Assembly (NCBI GenBank): GCA_024653305.1 | Contig: JANLFW010000018.1 | Location: 1-32,028, forward strand | DNA length: 32,028 nucleotides | Reading direction: 5' to 3' | Origin: Candidatus Acetothermia bacterium | Lineage (GTDB): Bacteria; Bipolaricaulota; Bipolaricaulia; Bipolaricaulales; Bipolaricaulaceae | Shown here: positions 23,640-31,294 of the stretch, one piece after another | How the letters are laid out: the number at the start of each line of letters is the position of its first letter | Numbering within the stretch: the first letter of the stretch is position 1 | Translations under genes and position numbers: made by a program | The notes under the pieces: model-generated | Seen by the model: only the letters and a program-made list of their open reading frames with translations | Database searches by the model: none | What the model was told of the DNA's origin: nothing

Positions 23640-24594
23640 TCGATATCGGGAGGCGATCGTGCGCGCCCTGGACGAGGCCCTCGCCGTCGAGGGGTCGCTT
23701 GGGGTCCTGGTCCGGTACCCGGTGGGGTTGGCCGACCCCGACGGGCGCCCCGGACCAGGTGTCGGGGGCAAGCTCCTCCGTCCGTCCCTGACCTGCTTCG
23801 CCTGCGAGGCGCTGGGCGGAGAGGCAACCCGGGCGCTCCCCCTGGCGGCAGCGGTGGAGCTGGTGCACAACTTCTCCCTCGTCCACGACGACATCCAGGA
23901 TGGTGACGAGCTTCGCCGCGGCCGGCCCGCGGCCTGGAAGGCGTTCGGCCTGCCCCAGGCGATCAACGCCGGGGATGCCCTCCTCGTCCTCGCCGTCAGG
24001 ATGGCCGGTCGGGCCGCCCTGCCGGCGGAGGACGTGCTGGCCGCGGTGGACGCGATCCTCGCGGCCACGTTCGCCATGATCGAGGGCCAGGCGCTGGACG
24101 TGGGGTTCGAGGGCCGGCCGCTCGGGGTGGAGGCGTACCTGGACATGGCTCGGCGCAAGACCGGGGCGTTGTTCGGCTGCGCCCTGGAGTTGGGGGCGAT
24201 CGCCGCCGGCCGTCCCGACCTGCGGGAGGGGCACCGCCGGTTAGGGGAGGCGTTGGGCCTGGCGTTCCAGGTGCAGGACGATTGGCTCGGCCTGTGGGGG
24301 ACGCCGGAACGGGCGGGCAAGCCGGTGGGCGGTGACCTCGCCCGGGGAAAACGGTCCTACCCCATCGCCTGGGCGCTCGCGCGCGACCCCTCGCTGGGGA
24401 CGTTCCTGGCCAAGGGGGCGATCCGGGAGGCCCACCGGCGCCTCACCGCCTTGGGGGCGGAGGAGGCGACCCGGGCCGCGGCCGCAGGGTTCCTGGCCGA
24501 GGCTCGCGCGGCGGTGCAGGACCTGCCCTGGCCCGACTGGGCGCAGCAGGCGTTCGCAGCGTTGGCCGCGGCGCTCGCGGCGCGGGAGGCATGA
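23626..24594 (+). CDS. Trans-polyprenyl diphosphate synthase (FPP/GGPP synthase family)
   Basis: This 322-residue enzyme elongates allylic diphosphates with isopentenyl diphosphate. The first aspartate-rich motif is DDIQD (88-92) in HNFSLVHDDIQDGDE, followed by RRGRP. The second is shortened to DDWLG (218-222) in FQVQDDWLGLWG, a form also seen in other bacterial synthases. The bulky residues before the first motif suggest a short product (C15 to C20), but chain length cannot be fixed by eye. GTG at 23626 is preceded by GAGGTGAT and lies within the second response-regulator gene. As the first enzyme of the cluster it could supply farnesyl diphosphate for squalene and hopene. Confidence 0.88.
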   Translation: MEIVSRYREAIVRALDEALAVEGSLGVLVRYPVGLADPDGRPGPGVGGKLLRPSLTCFACEALGGEATRALPLAAAVELVHNFSLVHDDIQDGDELRRGRPAAWKAFGLPQAINAGDALLVLAVRMAGRAALPAEDVLAAVDAILAATFAMIEGQALDVGFEGRPLGVEAYLDMARRKTGALFGCALELGAIAAGRPDLREGHRRLGEALGLAFQVQDDWLGLWGTPERAGKPVGGDLARGKRSYPIAWALARDPSLGTFLAKGAIREAHRRLTALGAEEATRAAAAGFLAEARAAVQDLPWPDWAQQAFAALAAALAAREA

Positions 24595-24595
24595 C

Positions 24596-25597
24596 ATGGG
24601 GCGACCGTGGCGGATGACCTATGAGCTCGGGCGGTACCTCGTGCGGCGGGCTCCGGGCCTGCGGCGGGGGCGACTCTTTCCCATCGTGCTCATGCTCGAG
24701 CCCCTCGAGGCCTGCAACCTGCGCTGCGCTGGGTGCGGCCGGGTCCGCGAGTACCGGGAGCACCAGGCCTTCCGGCTCTCGGTGGACCAAGCCCTCGCCG
24801 TGGCGGATGGGGCGGGTGCCCCGGTGGTATCCGTGTCCGGCGGGGAGCCGCTCCTCCATCCCGGGATCGCCGACATCGTGCGGGGGCTCGTGGAGGGGCG
24901 GCGGTGGGTGTTCCTGTGCACCAACGGCCTCCTCCTGCGGGAGTCGCTTCCGAAGTTCCGGCCCCACGAGCGCCTGTGCTTCGTGGTCCACTTGGACGGG
25001 ACGGCCCACGTCCACGACGCGGTGACCGGGCGGCCTGGATCCTACGCCGAGGCGATCGCCGCCATCCGCGAGGCACGAGCGCGGGGATTTCGGGTGTGCA
25101 CGAACACCACCGTGTTCCACGGCTCCGATCCCGATGACCTGCGGCAGCTCTTCCGCACCCTGGTCGGGCTCGGGGTGGAGGGGATCATGCTCTCCCCGGG
25201 CTACGCCTACGAGCAGGTAGCCGAGCAGGAGCTCTTCCTCCGGCGGGAAGAAGCGGTGCGGGCGTTTCGGGCGATCCTCAACGGGAAAGACCGGTTCCCG
25301 TTCTACGACAACCCCCTGTTCCTCGATTTCCTGCGCGGGGAGCGCGCCTACGACTGCGCGGCGTGGGCGGTGCCCACGTACACCGTGCTCGGCTGGCGCA
25401 AGCCCTGTTACCTCATCGCCGACGAGCACGTCTCTAGCCTGGAGGAGCTTTTGGTCCCCCAGCTGTGGCAAAGGTATGGCCCGGGACGGGACCCCCGCTG
25501 CGCCGGGTGCATGCTCCACTCCGGGTTCGAGCCGGCAAGCGTCCTCGATGCGCTCGGTCACCCATGGAGGCTCGTGCGGAGGCGGAGATGGTCGTGA
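24596..25597 (+). CDS. hpnH: Radical SAM adenosyl-hopene transferase HpnH
   Basis: This 333-residue radical SAM protein has the cluster motif C40, C44, C47 (CNLRCAGCGR) and SGGEPLLHPG. Similarity extends through CTNGLLL, HLDGTAHVHD and the C-terminal GCMLHSGFE, matching HpnH, which joins an adenosyl group to diploptene to start C35 bacteriohopanepolyols. It follows the prenyl synthase stop by one base, with GGGAGG upstream. HpnG follows directly and squalene-hopene cyclase lies three genes away, so the neighbours confirm the pathway. Confidence 0.9.
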   Translation: MGRPWRMTYELGRYLVRRAPGLRRGRLFPIVLMLEPLEACNLRCAGCGRVREYREHQAFRLSVDQALAVADGAGAPVVSVSGGEPLLHPGIADIVRGLVEGRRWVFLCTNGLLLRESLPKFRPHERLCFVVHLDGTAHVHDAVTGRPGSYAEAIAAIREARARGFRVCTNTTVFHGSDPDDLRQLFRTLVGLGVEGIMLSPGYAYEQVAEQELFLRREEAVRAFRAILNGKDRFPFYDNPLFLDFLRGERAYDCAAWAVPTYTVLGWRKPCYLIADEHVSSLEELLVPQLWQRYGPGRDPRCAGCMLHSGFEPASVLDALGHPWRLVRRRRWS

Positions 25598-26148
25598 CCG
25601 TGGGGGCGTTGCGCACGGAGCTCCTGTTCGTCCCGGGGCCGCGGCGGGCCCTGGGGGTGGGCCAGGGGGCGGCGACGCGGTTGGCGCGGTGGCTGGCGGA
25701 CCGCCGGCCGGACGGGGTGTTGGTGGTGGGCTTTTGCGGGGGACTGCGGGGGCACCTCACGCCGGGCGCACTGGTCCTGGCGGACCGGGTGGTGGGCGAG
25801 GCCGCGGCGATCCCGGTGGGCGAGGAGTTGGTTGAGCGGGCCCGGGCGGCGGTCCCGGGGGCGGAGGTGGGGGCCCTGATCACGGCGGCGGGGCTCGTGG
25901 GGCCGCGGGAGAAGGCGATCCTCGGGATCGAGGCCCTGGGGGTGGACCTGGAATCGGCCCCCCTCGCTCGGGAGCTTTCGGGGTGGGGGATCCCGTTCCT
26001 CGTGGTCCGGGTCGTCCTGGACGCCCTGTGGGAGGAGCTCCCCCGGCGGGGGCAGGCCTTCCTCTGGGTCCGGCGGGCCCTGGCCTGTGCCCGCCGGCTC
26101 GGCGCGGCGGCACGGGCCCTGACGCCGGTTCTGGAGGGACGGGGATGA
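25588..26148 (+). CDS. hpnG: Adenosylhopane nucleosidase/phosphorylase HpnG
   Basis: This is a small member of the purine nucleoside phosphorylase/MTAN fold, 186 residues. Typical motifs are VGFCGGLRGHLTPGALV and the substrate-binding DLESAPLARELSGWG followed by PFLVVRVVLD. HpnG removes adenine from adenosylhopane on the way to ribosylhopane or bacteriohopanetetrol. The ATG at 25588 has GGAGG at 25578-25582 and overlaps the hpnH end by 10 bases; an ATG at 25564 would add eight residues. It is shorter than most HpnG proteins because the N-terminus starts right at the first strand. Its position after hpnH makes the call much safer than the sequence alone. Confidence 0.82.
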   Translation: MVVTVGALRTELLFVPGPRRALGVGQGAATRLARWLADRRPDGVLVVGFCGGLRGHLTPGALVLADRVVGEAAAIPVGEELVERARAAVPGAEVGALITAAGLVGPREKAILGIEALGVDLESAPLARELSGWGIPFLVVRVVLDALWEELPRRGQAFLWVRRALACARRLGAAARALTPVLEGRG

Positions 26149-27203
26149 CCAGGGCCGTGAAGGTGGGGAACGTGGTCCTCGGCGGGGGGAACCCGATCGT
26201 GGTCCAGTCCATGACCAACGCCCCCACCACCGACATCCCGGCCACCGTGGACCAGATCCGTCGGCTGGTTGCGGCCGGCTGCGAGGTGGTGCGGGTGGCC
26301 GTGCCGGGCCTGGACGCGGCCGCGGCCATCCGGGAGATCAAGCGCGAAGTGACCGTCCCCATCGTCGCCGACATCCACTACGACCACCGGTTGGCCCTGG
26401 CCGCGCTCGCGGCTGGGGCGGACAAGCTCCGCCTCAACCCCGGGAACATCCGCGACCCCGACAAGATCCGGGAGGTGGCCGTGGCTGCCGGGGAGAAGGG
26501 GGTGCCGATCCGGGTCGGGGTGAACGCCGGCTCGGTGGACGCCCGGTTCAAGGGGCGGGACGGGAAGGTCACGGCCGAGGGGTTGGTCGAGGCGGCGCTG
26601 TGGGAGGTGCGGCTGCTGGAGGACGTGGGGTTCCGGGACATCGTGATCTCGATCAAGGCCCACGACGTCCACCTCACCGTGGACGCAAACCGGCGCCTCG
26701 CCCGGGAGGTGGACTACCCCCTGCACCTCGGGATCACCGAGGCCGGAACCCCGTGGGAGGGGGCGATCCGGTCTGCGGTTGCTCTCGGGATCCTCCTTTC
26801 CGAGGGGATTGGGGACACGATCCGCGTTTCCCTTTCCGGCGACCCGGTGCGGGAGGTGGCGGCGGCGTGGGAGATCCTCTCGACGCTGGGGCTGCGGCGG
26901 CGCGGACCGAGCTATGTGGTGTGTCCAACCTGCGGCCGCACCGGGGTCGACATCGCCGGGATCGCCCAAGCCGTGCGGGCGCGCCTCGCTGGGGTGGTGC
27001 ATCCCCTGACCATCGCCATCATGGGCTGCCCGGTGAACGGGCTTGGCGAGGCGGAAAGGGCGGACTTCGCGATCCTCGGGGGCCAGGGCCACGGCACCGT
27101 GTACGCCCACGGAAAGGTCGTCCTCCCCAAGGTCCCCGAGGTCCGCTTGGTGGAGGAGCTGGTGACCCTGATCAGGCGGGAGGTGAAAGGCCATGAACCG
27201 TGA
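26145..27203 (+). CDS. ispG: 4-hydroxy-3-methylbut-2-enyl diphosphate synthase IspG
   Basis: This 352-residue iron-sulfur enzyme of the MEP pathway converts MEcPP to HMBPP. The N-terminal TIM-barrel half contains QSMTNAPTTD and VADIHYDHRLAL; the C-terminal half carries the cluster ligands C260 and C263 (CPTCGRTG), C295 and E302 (MGCPVNGLGEAE). This is the short form without the extra domain seen in chloroplast-type enzymes. The ATG overlaps the hpnG stop (ATGA), with GGAGG eight bases ahead. ispH, the next enzyme of the pathway, lies just beyond the cyclase gene. Confidence 0.95.
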   Translation: MTRAVKVGNVVLGGGNPIVVQSMTNAPTTDIPATVDQIRRLVAAGCEVVRVAVPGLDAAAAIREIKREVTVPIVADIHYDHRLALAALAAGADKLRLNPGNIRDPDKIREVAVAAGEKGVPIRVGVNAGSVDARFKGRDGKVTAEGLVEAALWEVRLLEDVGFRDIVISIKAHDVHLTVDANRRLAREVDYPLHLGITEAGTPWEGAIRSAVALGILLSEGIGDTIRVSLSGDPVREVAAAWEILSTLGLRRRGPSYVVCPTCGRTGVDIAGIAQAVRARLAGVVHPLTIAIMGCPVNGLGEAERADFAILGGQGHGTVYAHGKVVLPKVPEVRLVEELVTLIRREVKGHEP

Positions 27204-29151
27204 ACCGTCATCCGTGAACGGCAATTCGTTACGCGTGAACCGTGAAGAGATGCCCCCGCTTGCTGATCACGGATCACGGGTCACGGACCTCGATCGGGCC
27301 ATCGACCGGGCGGTGGGCTGGCTCCTCGCCCGCCAACACCCCGAGGGGTACTGGTGGGGAGAGCTCGAGTCCAATGTGACGATCACCGCCGAGCACCTGT
27401 TCCTGACCCACATCTTGGGGATCGGCAGCCAGGACCTGTGGGGCAAGATCGCCCGCTACATCCTGGGAGGGCAGCGCGCAGACGGCACCTGGGCCAACTG
27501 GTTCGGGGGGCCGGGGGACCTCTCCACCACGGTCGAGGCCTACGTGGCCCTGAAGATGGCCGGGGTGGACCCCGACGACCTGCGGATGCGCCGCGCCCGG
27601 GAGTGGATCCTCACCCAAGGCGGGGTGGAGCGGGCCCGGACCTTCACCAAGATCTGGCTTGCTCTGCTCGGGGAATGGCCGTGGGACGCGACCCCGATGC
27701 TCCCCCCGGAGCTGGTCCTGCTGCCGAGGTGGTTCCCGGTGAACCTGTACACGTTCGCGTCCTGGGCCCGAGGGACGATCCTGCCGCTTGCCATCGTGCG
27801 CACCCTGAAGCCGGTGTTCCCCGTGCCGGCCCACGCCCGGGTCGACGAGCTCTTCCCCCGGGGTCGGGCGCGGGCCGACTTTGCGCTTCCCCGGAAGTCG
27901 GGGGCATGGGCGGCCCTGTTCCGGGGCGTGGACCGCGGGCTGCGGGCCTACGAGGCCCTTCCGTGGAAGCCGCTCCGCCGAGAGGCGATGAAGCGGGCCG
28001 AGGCGTGGATCGTGTCCCGGCAAGAAGCCGACGGCTGCTGGGGCGGGATCCAGCCCCCGTGGGTGTACGCGTTGATCGCCCTCTATGCCCTGGGCTACAG
28101 CCGGGAGAGCCCGGTGATGCGGCGCGGCATCGACGGGTTCCGCCGCTGTGCCATCGAGGACGAGAGCGGGTTCCGGCTGCAGTCGTGCATCTCCCCGGTG
28201 TGGGATACCGGCCTCGCCATGCTCGCCCTCCAGGACGCCGGCCGGCCGGCCGATCACCCCGCGCTGGTGCGGGCCGGGGAGTGGCTCATCTCGGAGCAGA
28301 TCTTCGTGGGCGGCGACTGGCAGGTGCGGTGCCGGGCCCGCCCCGGTGGTTGGGCGTTCGAGTTCGACAACGACGTGTACCCGGACACCGACGACACGGC
28401 GGTGGTGTTGATGGCGATCCTGAGAACCGATCTTCCGGAGCGCGCCAAGGAGTTCGCCCTTTCGCGGGGCTTGGAGTGGCTCCTCGGGATGCAGTCCCGG
28501 AACGGCGGCTGGGGGGCATTCGACCGAAACAACACCAAGGCCTTTGTTCGCCAGATCCCGTTCGCCGACTTCGGCGAGCTGATCGACCCCCCGTCTGTGG
28601 ACGTCACCGCCCACATCGCGGAGCTCCTGGGGCGGATGGGGTACCGGCCGGGGTTCACCCCCCTGGACCGGGCGCTACGTTACATGTTCCGGGAGCAGGA
28701 GGCGGACGGCTCTTGGTACGGCCGGTGGGGGGTGAACCACATCTACGGCACGGGGGCGGTGCTGCCGGCGCTCGCGGCGTGCGGCTTCCCGATGGACGAT
28801 CCGCGGGTGCAAAAGGCGGCAGCCTGGCTCCTTGGCCGGCAGAACCCGGACGGCGGCTGGGGGGAGGCGGTGGAGTCCTACCATAGCGTGGAACTTCGCG
28901 GCCGTGGGCCCTCAACGGCTTCCCAGACGGCGTGGGCCCTGCTCGCGCTCCTCGCCGCTGGAGAGAGGGGGGAGGCCGTGCGCCGGGGCGTGGCCTTCCT
29001 CGTGGAGACCCAGGGGCCGGATGGCACGTGGGACGAGCCCTACTTTACCGGCACCGGTTTCCCCACCGACTTCATGATCCGCTACCACCTGTACCGGCAC
29101 TGCTTCCCGCTCATGGCGCTCGGGCGCTACCGGGGGGAGGTCGAGGCATGA
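27193..29151 (+). CDS. shc: Squalene-hopene cyclase
   Basis: This 652-residue membrane-associated triterpene cyclase turns squalene into hopene. The protonating DxDDTA motif is at 398-403 (DTDDTA), and QW repeats recur (QADGTW, QEADGCW, QSRNGGWGAF, QEADGSW, QNPDGGWGE, QGPDGTW). The Alicyclobacillus enzyme has 631 residues with its motif at 374, so the excess is about 24 residues at the N-terminus. Those residues are encoded by a heptad-repeat inverted repeat. GGAGGTGA at 27179-27186, a near-perfect ribosome site, supports the ATG at 27193 despite that; the in-frame ATG at 27250 has none. It overlaps ispG by 11 bases and ispH by 4. Confidence 0.92.
   Translation: MNREPSSVNGNSLRVNREEMPPLADHGSRVTDLDRAIDRAVGWLLARQHPEGYWWGELESNVTITAEHLFLTHILGIGSQDLWGKIARYILGGQRADGTWANWFGGPGDLSTTVEAYVALKMAGVDPDDLRMRRAREWILTQGGVERARTFTKIWLALLGEWPWDATPMLPPELVLLPRWFPVNLYTFASWARGTILPLAIVRTLKPVFPVPAHARVDELFPRGRARADFALPRKSGAWAALFRGVDRGLRAYEALPWKPLRREAMKRAEAWIVSRQEADGCWGGIQPPWVYALIALYALGYSRESPVMRRGIDGFRRCAIEDESGFRLQSCISPVWDTGLAMLALQDAGRPADHPALVRAGEWLISEQIFVGGDWQVRCRARPGGWAFEFDNDVYPDTDDTAVVLMAILRTDLPERAKEFALSRGLEWLLGMQSRNGGWGAFDRNNTKAFVRQIPFADFGELIDPPSVDVTAHIAELLGRMGYRPGFTPLDRALRYMFREQEADGSWYGRWGVNHIYGTGAVLPALAACGFPMDDPRVQKAAAWLLGRQNPDGGWGEAVESYHSVELRGRGPSTASQTAWALLALLAAGERGEAVRRGVAFLVETQGPDGTWDEPYFTGTGFPTDFMIRYHLYRHCFPLMALGRYRGEVEA
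27195..27286. repeat. Heptad-repeat inverted repeat inside the 5' end of shc
   Basis: From 27195 to 27250 the sequence runs in degenerate 7-base steps of the type GAACCGT (exact at 27195, 27202 and 27237). From 27266 to 27286 come three tandem 7-mers: ATCACGG, ATCACGG, GTCACGG. The arms 27198-27217 and 27267-27286 are complementary at 18 of 20 positions, with a 49-base loop. It looks like a REP/MITE-like intergenic repeat that became part of a coding start. The mRNA could fold next to the start codon. Confidence 0.7.
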
Positions 29152-29993
29152 AGATCGAGGTGGCGAGGGTGTGCGGGTTCTGCCCCGGGGTCCGCCGGGC
29201 GGTGCAGATGGTGGAGGAGCACCTGGCCAAGGACGGGCCCCTGGCGACCCTGGGGGCGATCGTCCACAACGCCCACGTCGTGGACCGCCTCGCTGCCCAA
29301 GGGGCGCGGGTCGTGTGCTCTTTGGACGAGGTCACGGAGCCAGCGGTGGCCATCACCGCCCACGGGGCCGGGCGCGAGACCTACGAAGCCATCGAGCGGC
29401 GGGGGATTGCCCTTGTGGACACCACTTGTCCCATCGTCAACCGGGCCCAGGAGAGCGCCCACCGCCTGAGCGAGGCCGGGTTCACCGTGCTCATCTACGG
29501 GGAGGCCGCCCACCCCGAGGTCCAGGGGCTCCTCTCCTGGACGGGTGGGAAAGGCCATGCCACGTTGGACCCCGCCGCCGCCCTGCCGGCAACGGATCGC
29601 CTGGCCATCATCTCCCAGACCACCAAGGGGCGGGGGGCGTTCTGGGAGTTCGCCCTGGCCGTGCTCGCCCGGCACCACCCGGACCTGCACGAGGTCCAGG
29701 TGGTGGATACCACCTGCCCGGAGACGGGCCGGAGGTATCAGGCGGCCCAGGAGTTGGCCCACCGCGTTCAGGCGATCTTCGTCGTCGGGTCGCGCAATTC
29801 CGCCAACACCAGGAAGTTGGCCGAGGTCGCCGGGGCTACCGGGGTCCGCACCCACTTCATCGAGTCGGCCGACGAGATCGAGCCCGGCTGGCTTTCTGGC
29901 CTGGAGCGGGTTGGGGTGACCGCCGGGGCCTCCACCCCGGACGAGGTCATCTGCCAGGTGATCGCCCGGCTGCGCGGGCTTGCGGAGGGGTGA
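29148..29993 (+). CDS. ispH: 4-hydroxy-3-methylbut-2-enyl diphosphate reductase IspH
   Basis: This 281-residue iron-sulfur enzyme makes IPP and DMAPP from HMBPP, the last MEP step. Cluster cysteines C12 (GFCPGVRRA), C94 (VDTTCPIVNRA) and C190 (VDTTCPETGRR) are present, as are H122 and E124 in AAHPEVQG and the C-terminal GASTPDEVI. Length is normal for the bacterial short form. The start overlaps the cyclase stop as ATGA with GGGGGGAGG upstream. Production of prenyl precursors and their cyclisation are therefore translationally coupled. Confidence 0.95.
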   Translation: MKIEVARVCGFCPGVRRAVQMVEEHLAKDGPLATLGAIVHNAHVVDRLAAQGARVVCSLDEVTEPAVAITAHGAGRETYEAIERRGIALVDTTCPIVNRAQESAHRLSEAGFTVLIYGEAAHPEVQGLLSWTGGKGHATLDPAAALPATDRLAIISQTTKGRGAFWEFALAVLARHHPDLHEVQVVDTTCPETGRRYQAAQELAHRVQAIFVVGSRNSANTRKLAEVAGATGVRTHFIESADEIEPGWLSGLERVGVTAGASTPDEVICQVIARLRGLAEG

Positions 29994-29997
29994 ACCG

Positions 29998-30471
29998 ATG
30001 GAAACCGCAGCCACGTCCGTTCGCCTGATCCTCCGCTACCTCTGGTTCCAGGTGGCCACGGAGCGGGCGCCGCAGTTCATCGACATCACCGGGGAGGTGG
30101 AACGGCTCGTCCGGGAGTGCGGGGTCAACGAGGGGATGGCCCTCGTGTTCTCGCGGCACACCACCGCCGCGGTGCGCATCAACGAGAACGAGCCCCTGCT
30201 CATCTCCGACATGGAGGAGTTCCTGAAGCGGGTCGCGCCTCGCGACCTCTACTACCGGCACAACGACTTCTCCATCCGCGTGCACAACATGACCGCTGAC
30301 GAGTGCCCCAACGCCCATGCTCACTGTCAGCACCTCCTGCTTGGGGCGGGCGAGGCGGTGCCCATTCAAAACGGGCGGCTACTGCTCGGCCGTTGGCAGC
30401 GCATCTTCCTTGTAGAGCTGGACCGGCCGCGGGTGCGGGAGGTCGTGGTCCAGGTGTTCGGATATGTCTGA
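29998..30471 (+). CDS. YjbQ-family protein (UPF0047)
   Basis: This 157-residue protein belongs to the YjbQ family, which has been linked to thiamine-phosphate synthase side activity in E. coli. Conserved motifs are FSRHTTAAVRINENEP, HAHCQHLLLGAGEAVPI and LGRWQRIFLVELDRPR, with His and Glu residues probably binding a metal. The ATG at 29998 has GGAGGGG seven bases ahead, directly after ispH. A TTG at 29980 would overlap ispH but lacks support. The N-terminal ~18 residues precede the usual family start. The family is certain; its biochemical role here is not. Confidence 0.85.
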   Translation: METAATSVRLILRYLWFQVATERAPQFIDITGEVERLVRECGVNEGMALVFSRHTTAAVRINENEPLLISDMEEFLKRVAPRDLYYRHNDFSIRVHNMTADECPNAHAHCQHLLLGAGEAVPIQNGRLLLGRWQRIFLVELDRPRVREVVVQVFGYV

Positions 30472-30898
30472 AGATCTGGTGAGACGGCTGGCGCAGGTCC
30501 CGCCGCGGGAGCGGGTCCTGCTTCTTCCCCACTGTCTGCGCCCGAGTCAGACCTGTCCTGGGCGCCCATCGCGGGAGGGGTTCCAGTGTCCCCCAGCCTG
30601 TACGGAGCCGTGTGCCATCCGCACCCTGCGCGAGGAGGCCGTGCGGCTGGGGTACAAGGGCGTGTGCGTGGCCCCTGGCGGGGCGTTGGCCCTCCGGTTC
30701 GTGCGGGAGACTGCGCCGCAGGCGGTCGTGGCCATCGCCTGCCAGAAGGAGGTCGAGGAGGGGATCCAGGCGGTGGGGGAGCTGAGCGAATCACGGCCGT
30801 GGGTGGTCACCGTCCCTCTTTTGCGCGACGGCTGCGTGGACACGGAAGTCGACCTGGAGGAAGCCTTGCGCGTGTTGGGTGCCGGGGGGTTGGGCTGA
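30464..30898 (+). CDS. DUF116 domain protein, cysteine-rich
   Basis: This 144-residue protein matches the DUF116 pattern: LLLPHCLRPSQTCPG near the start, then FQCPPACTEPCAI, VCVAPGGALAL, AIACQKEVEEGI and a final LLRDGCVDTEVDLEEAL. Eight or so cysteines suggest a metal or iron-sulfur site. It overlaps yjbQ by 8 bases and is the last gene before the rRNA region. No function is established for the family. A weak hairpin (GTGTG/CACAC, 30900-30915) follows the stop. Confidence 0.75.
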   Translation: MSEDLVRRLAQVPPRERVLLLPHCLRPSQTCPGRPSREGFQCPPACTEPCAIRTLREEAVRLGYKGVCVAPGGALALRFVRETAPQAVVAIACQKEVEEGIQAVGELSESRPWVVTVPLLRDGCVDTEVDLEEALRVLGAGGLG

Positions 30899-30971
30899 AG
30901 TGTGCCCCAGCACACCGCCGTGTCTTCTCGATCGCCGAACCGGGTAGGACGTTTACCCCGTCACGTTAAGG

Positions 30972-30992
30972 TGTGGAAAAACCTGTGGAAGA
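30972..30992 (-). promoter_or_regulatory. Pair of DnaA-box-like sites
   Basis: TGTGGAAAA (30972-30980) is the reverse complement of TTTTCCACA, which fits the DnaA box TTWTNCACA exactly. TGTGGAAGA (30984-30992) differs at one position. They start 12 bases apart in the same orientation. A third, oppositely oriented site lies at 31082. Confidence 0.45.
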
Positions 30993-31042
30993 AAATGGCG
31001 GGGTGGCGCGGGGCACGGTGGTTATTCCCAAGGCCGGTTTTC

Positions 31043-31070
31043 GGGACACTTGTCCCATGGGCGTGGGACA
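31043..31070. repeat. Two mutually exclusive nested inverted repeats
   Basis: GGGACA (31043-31048) can pair with TGTCCC (31051-31056). The same TGTCCCA (31051-31057) can instead pair with TGGGACA (31064-31070). A flanking GGCCGG/CCGGCC pair (31032-31037, 31072-31077) encloses both. The cluster sits between the DnaA-like boxes in an otherwise gene-free stretch. Confidence 0.5.
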
Positions 31071-31081
31071 TCCGGCCCAAG

Positions 31082-31090
31082 TTTTCCACA
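31082..31090 (+). promoter_or_regulatory. DnaA-box-like site, opposite orientation
   Basis: TTTTCCACA fits the DnaA box consensus. It faces the pair at 30972-30992 across a nested palindrome. Together they could mark a DnaA-binding region or a regulatory site upstream of the rRNA promoter. Confidence 0.45.
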
Positions 31091-31172
31091 GGGCGAGGCT
31101 GCGGGGAGGCGGGGGGAGGGCGATGGCCCCTGCGGCGGGGGCGTGGCGGTTGGGCCCGCTCGCGGGCGACCC

Positions 31173-31201
31173 TTGACCGAGTGTGGGGTGACCGGTATAC
31201 T
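31173..31201 (+). promoter_or_regulatory. rRNA operon promoter
   Basis: TTGACC (31173-31178) and TATACT (31196-31201) have the ideal 17-base spacer, and GC-rich sequence follows, as expected for an rRNA promoter. Transcription would begin near 31208, about 87 bases before mature 16S. The TTGACA at 31243 has no partner -10. The rest of 30899-31294 contains no gene that I can support. Confidence 0.75.
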
Positions 31202-31294
31202 ATCGGCGCCCATCTAGGGGCATCTTCAGGGAAGGCTGGTCATTGACAAGTGGACAGGGAGCGACGGGAAACCCTATCGGAACTCTTGAGGCTA

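Noticed and set aside
31022-31030. TTATTCCCA as a further DnaA box
   Set aside because: It mismatches the CACA end of the consensus; I kept only the sites with an intact CCACA/TGTGG end.
31243-31248. TTGACA as a second rRNA promoter
   Set aside because: No -10-like hexamer lies 16-18 bases downstream.
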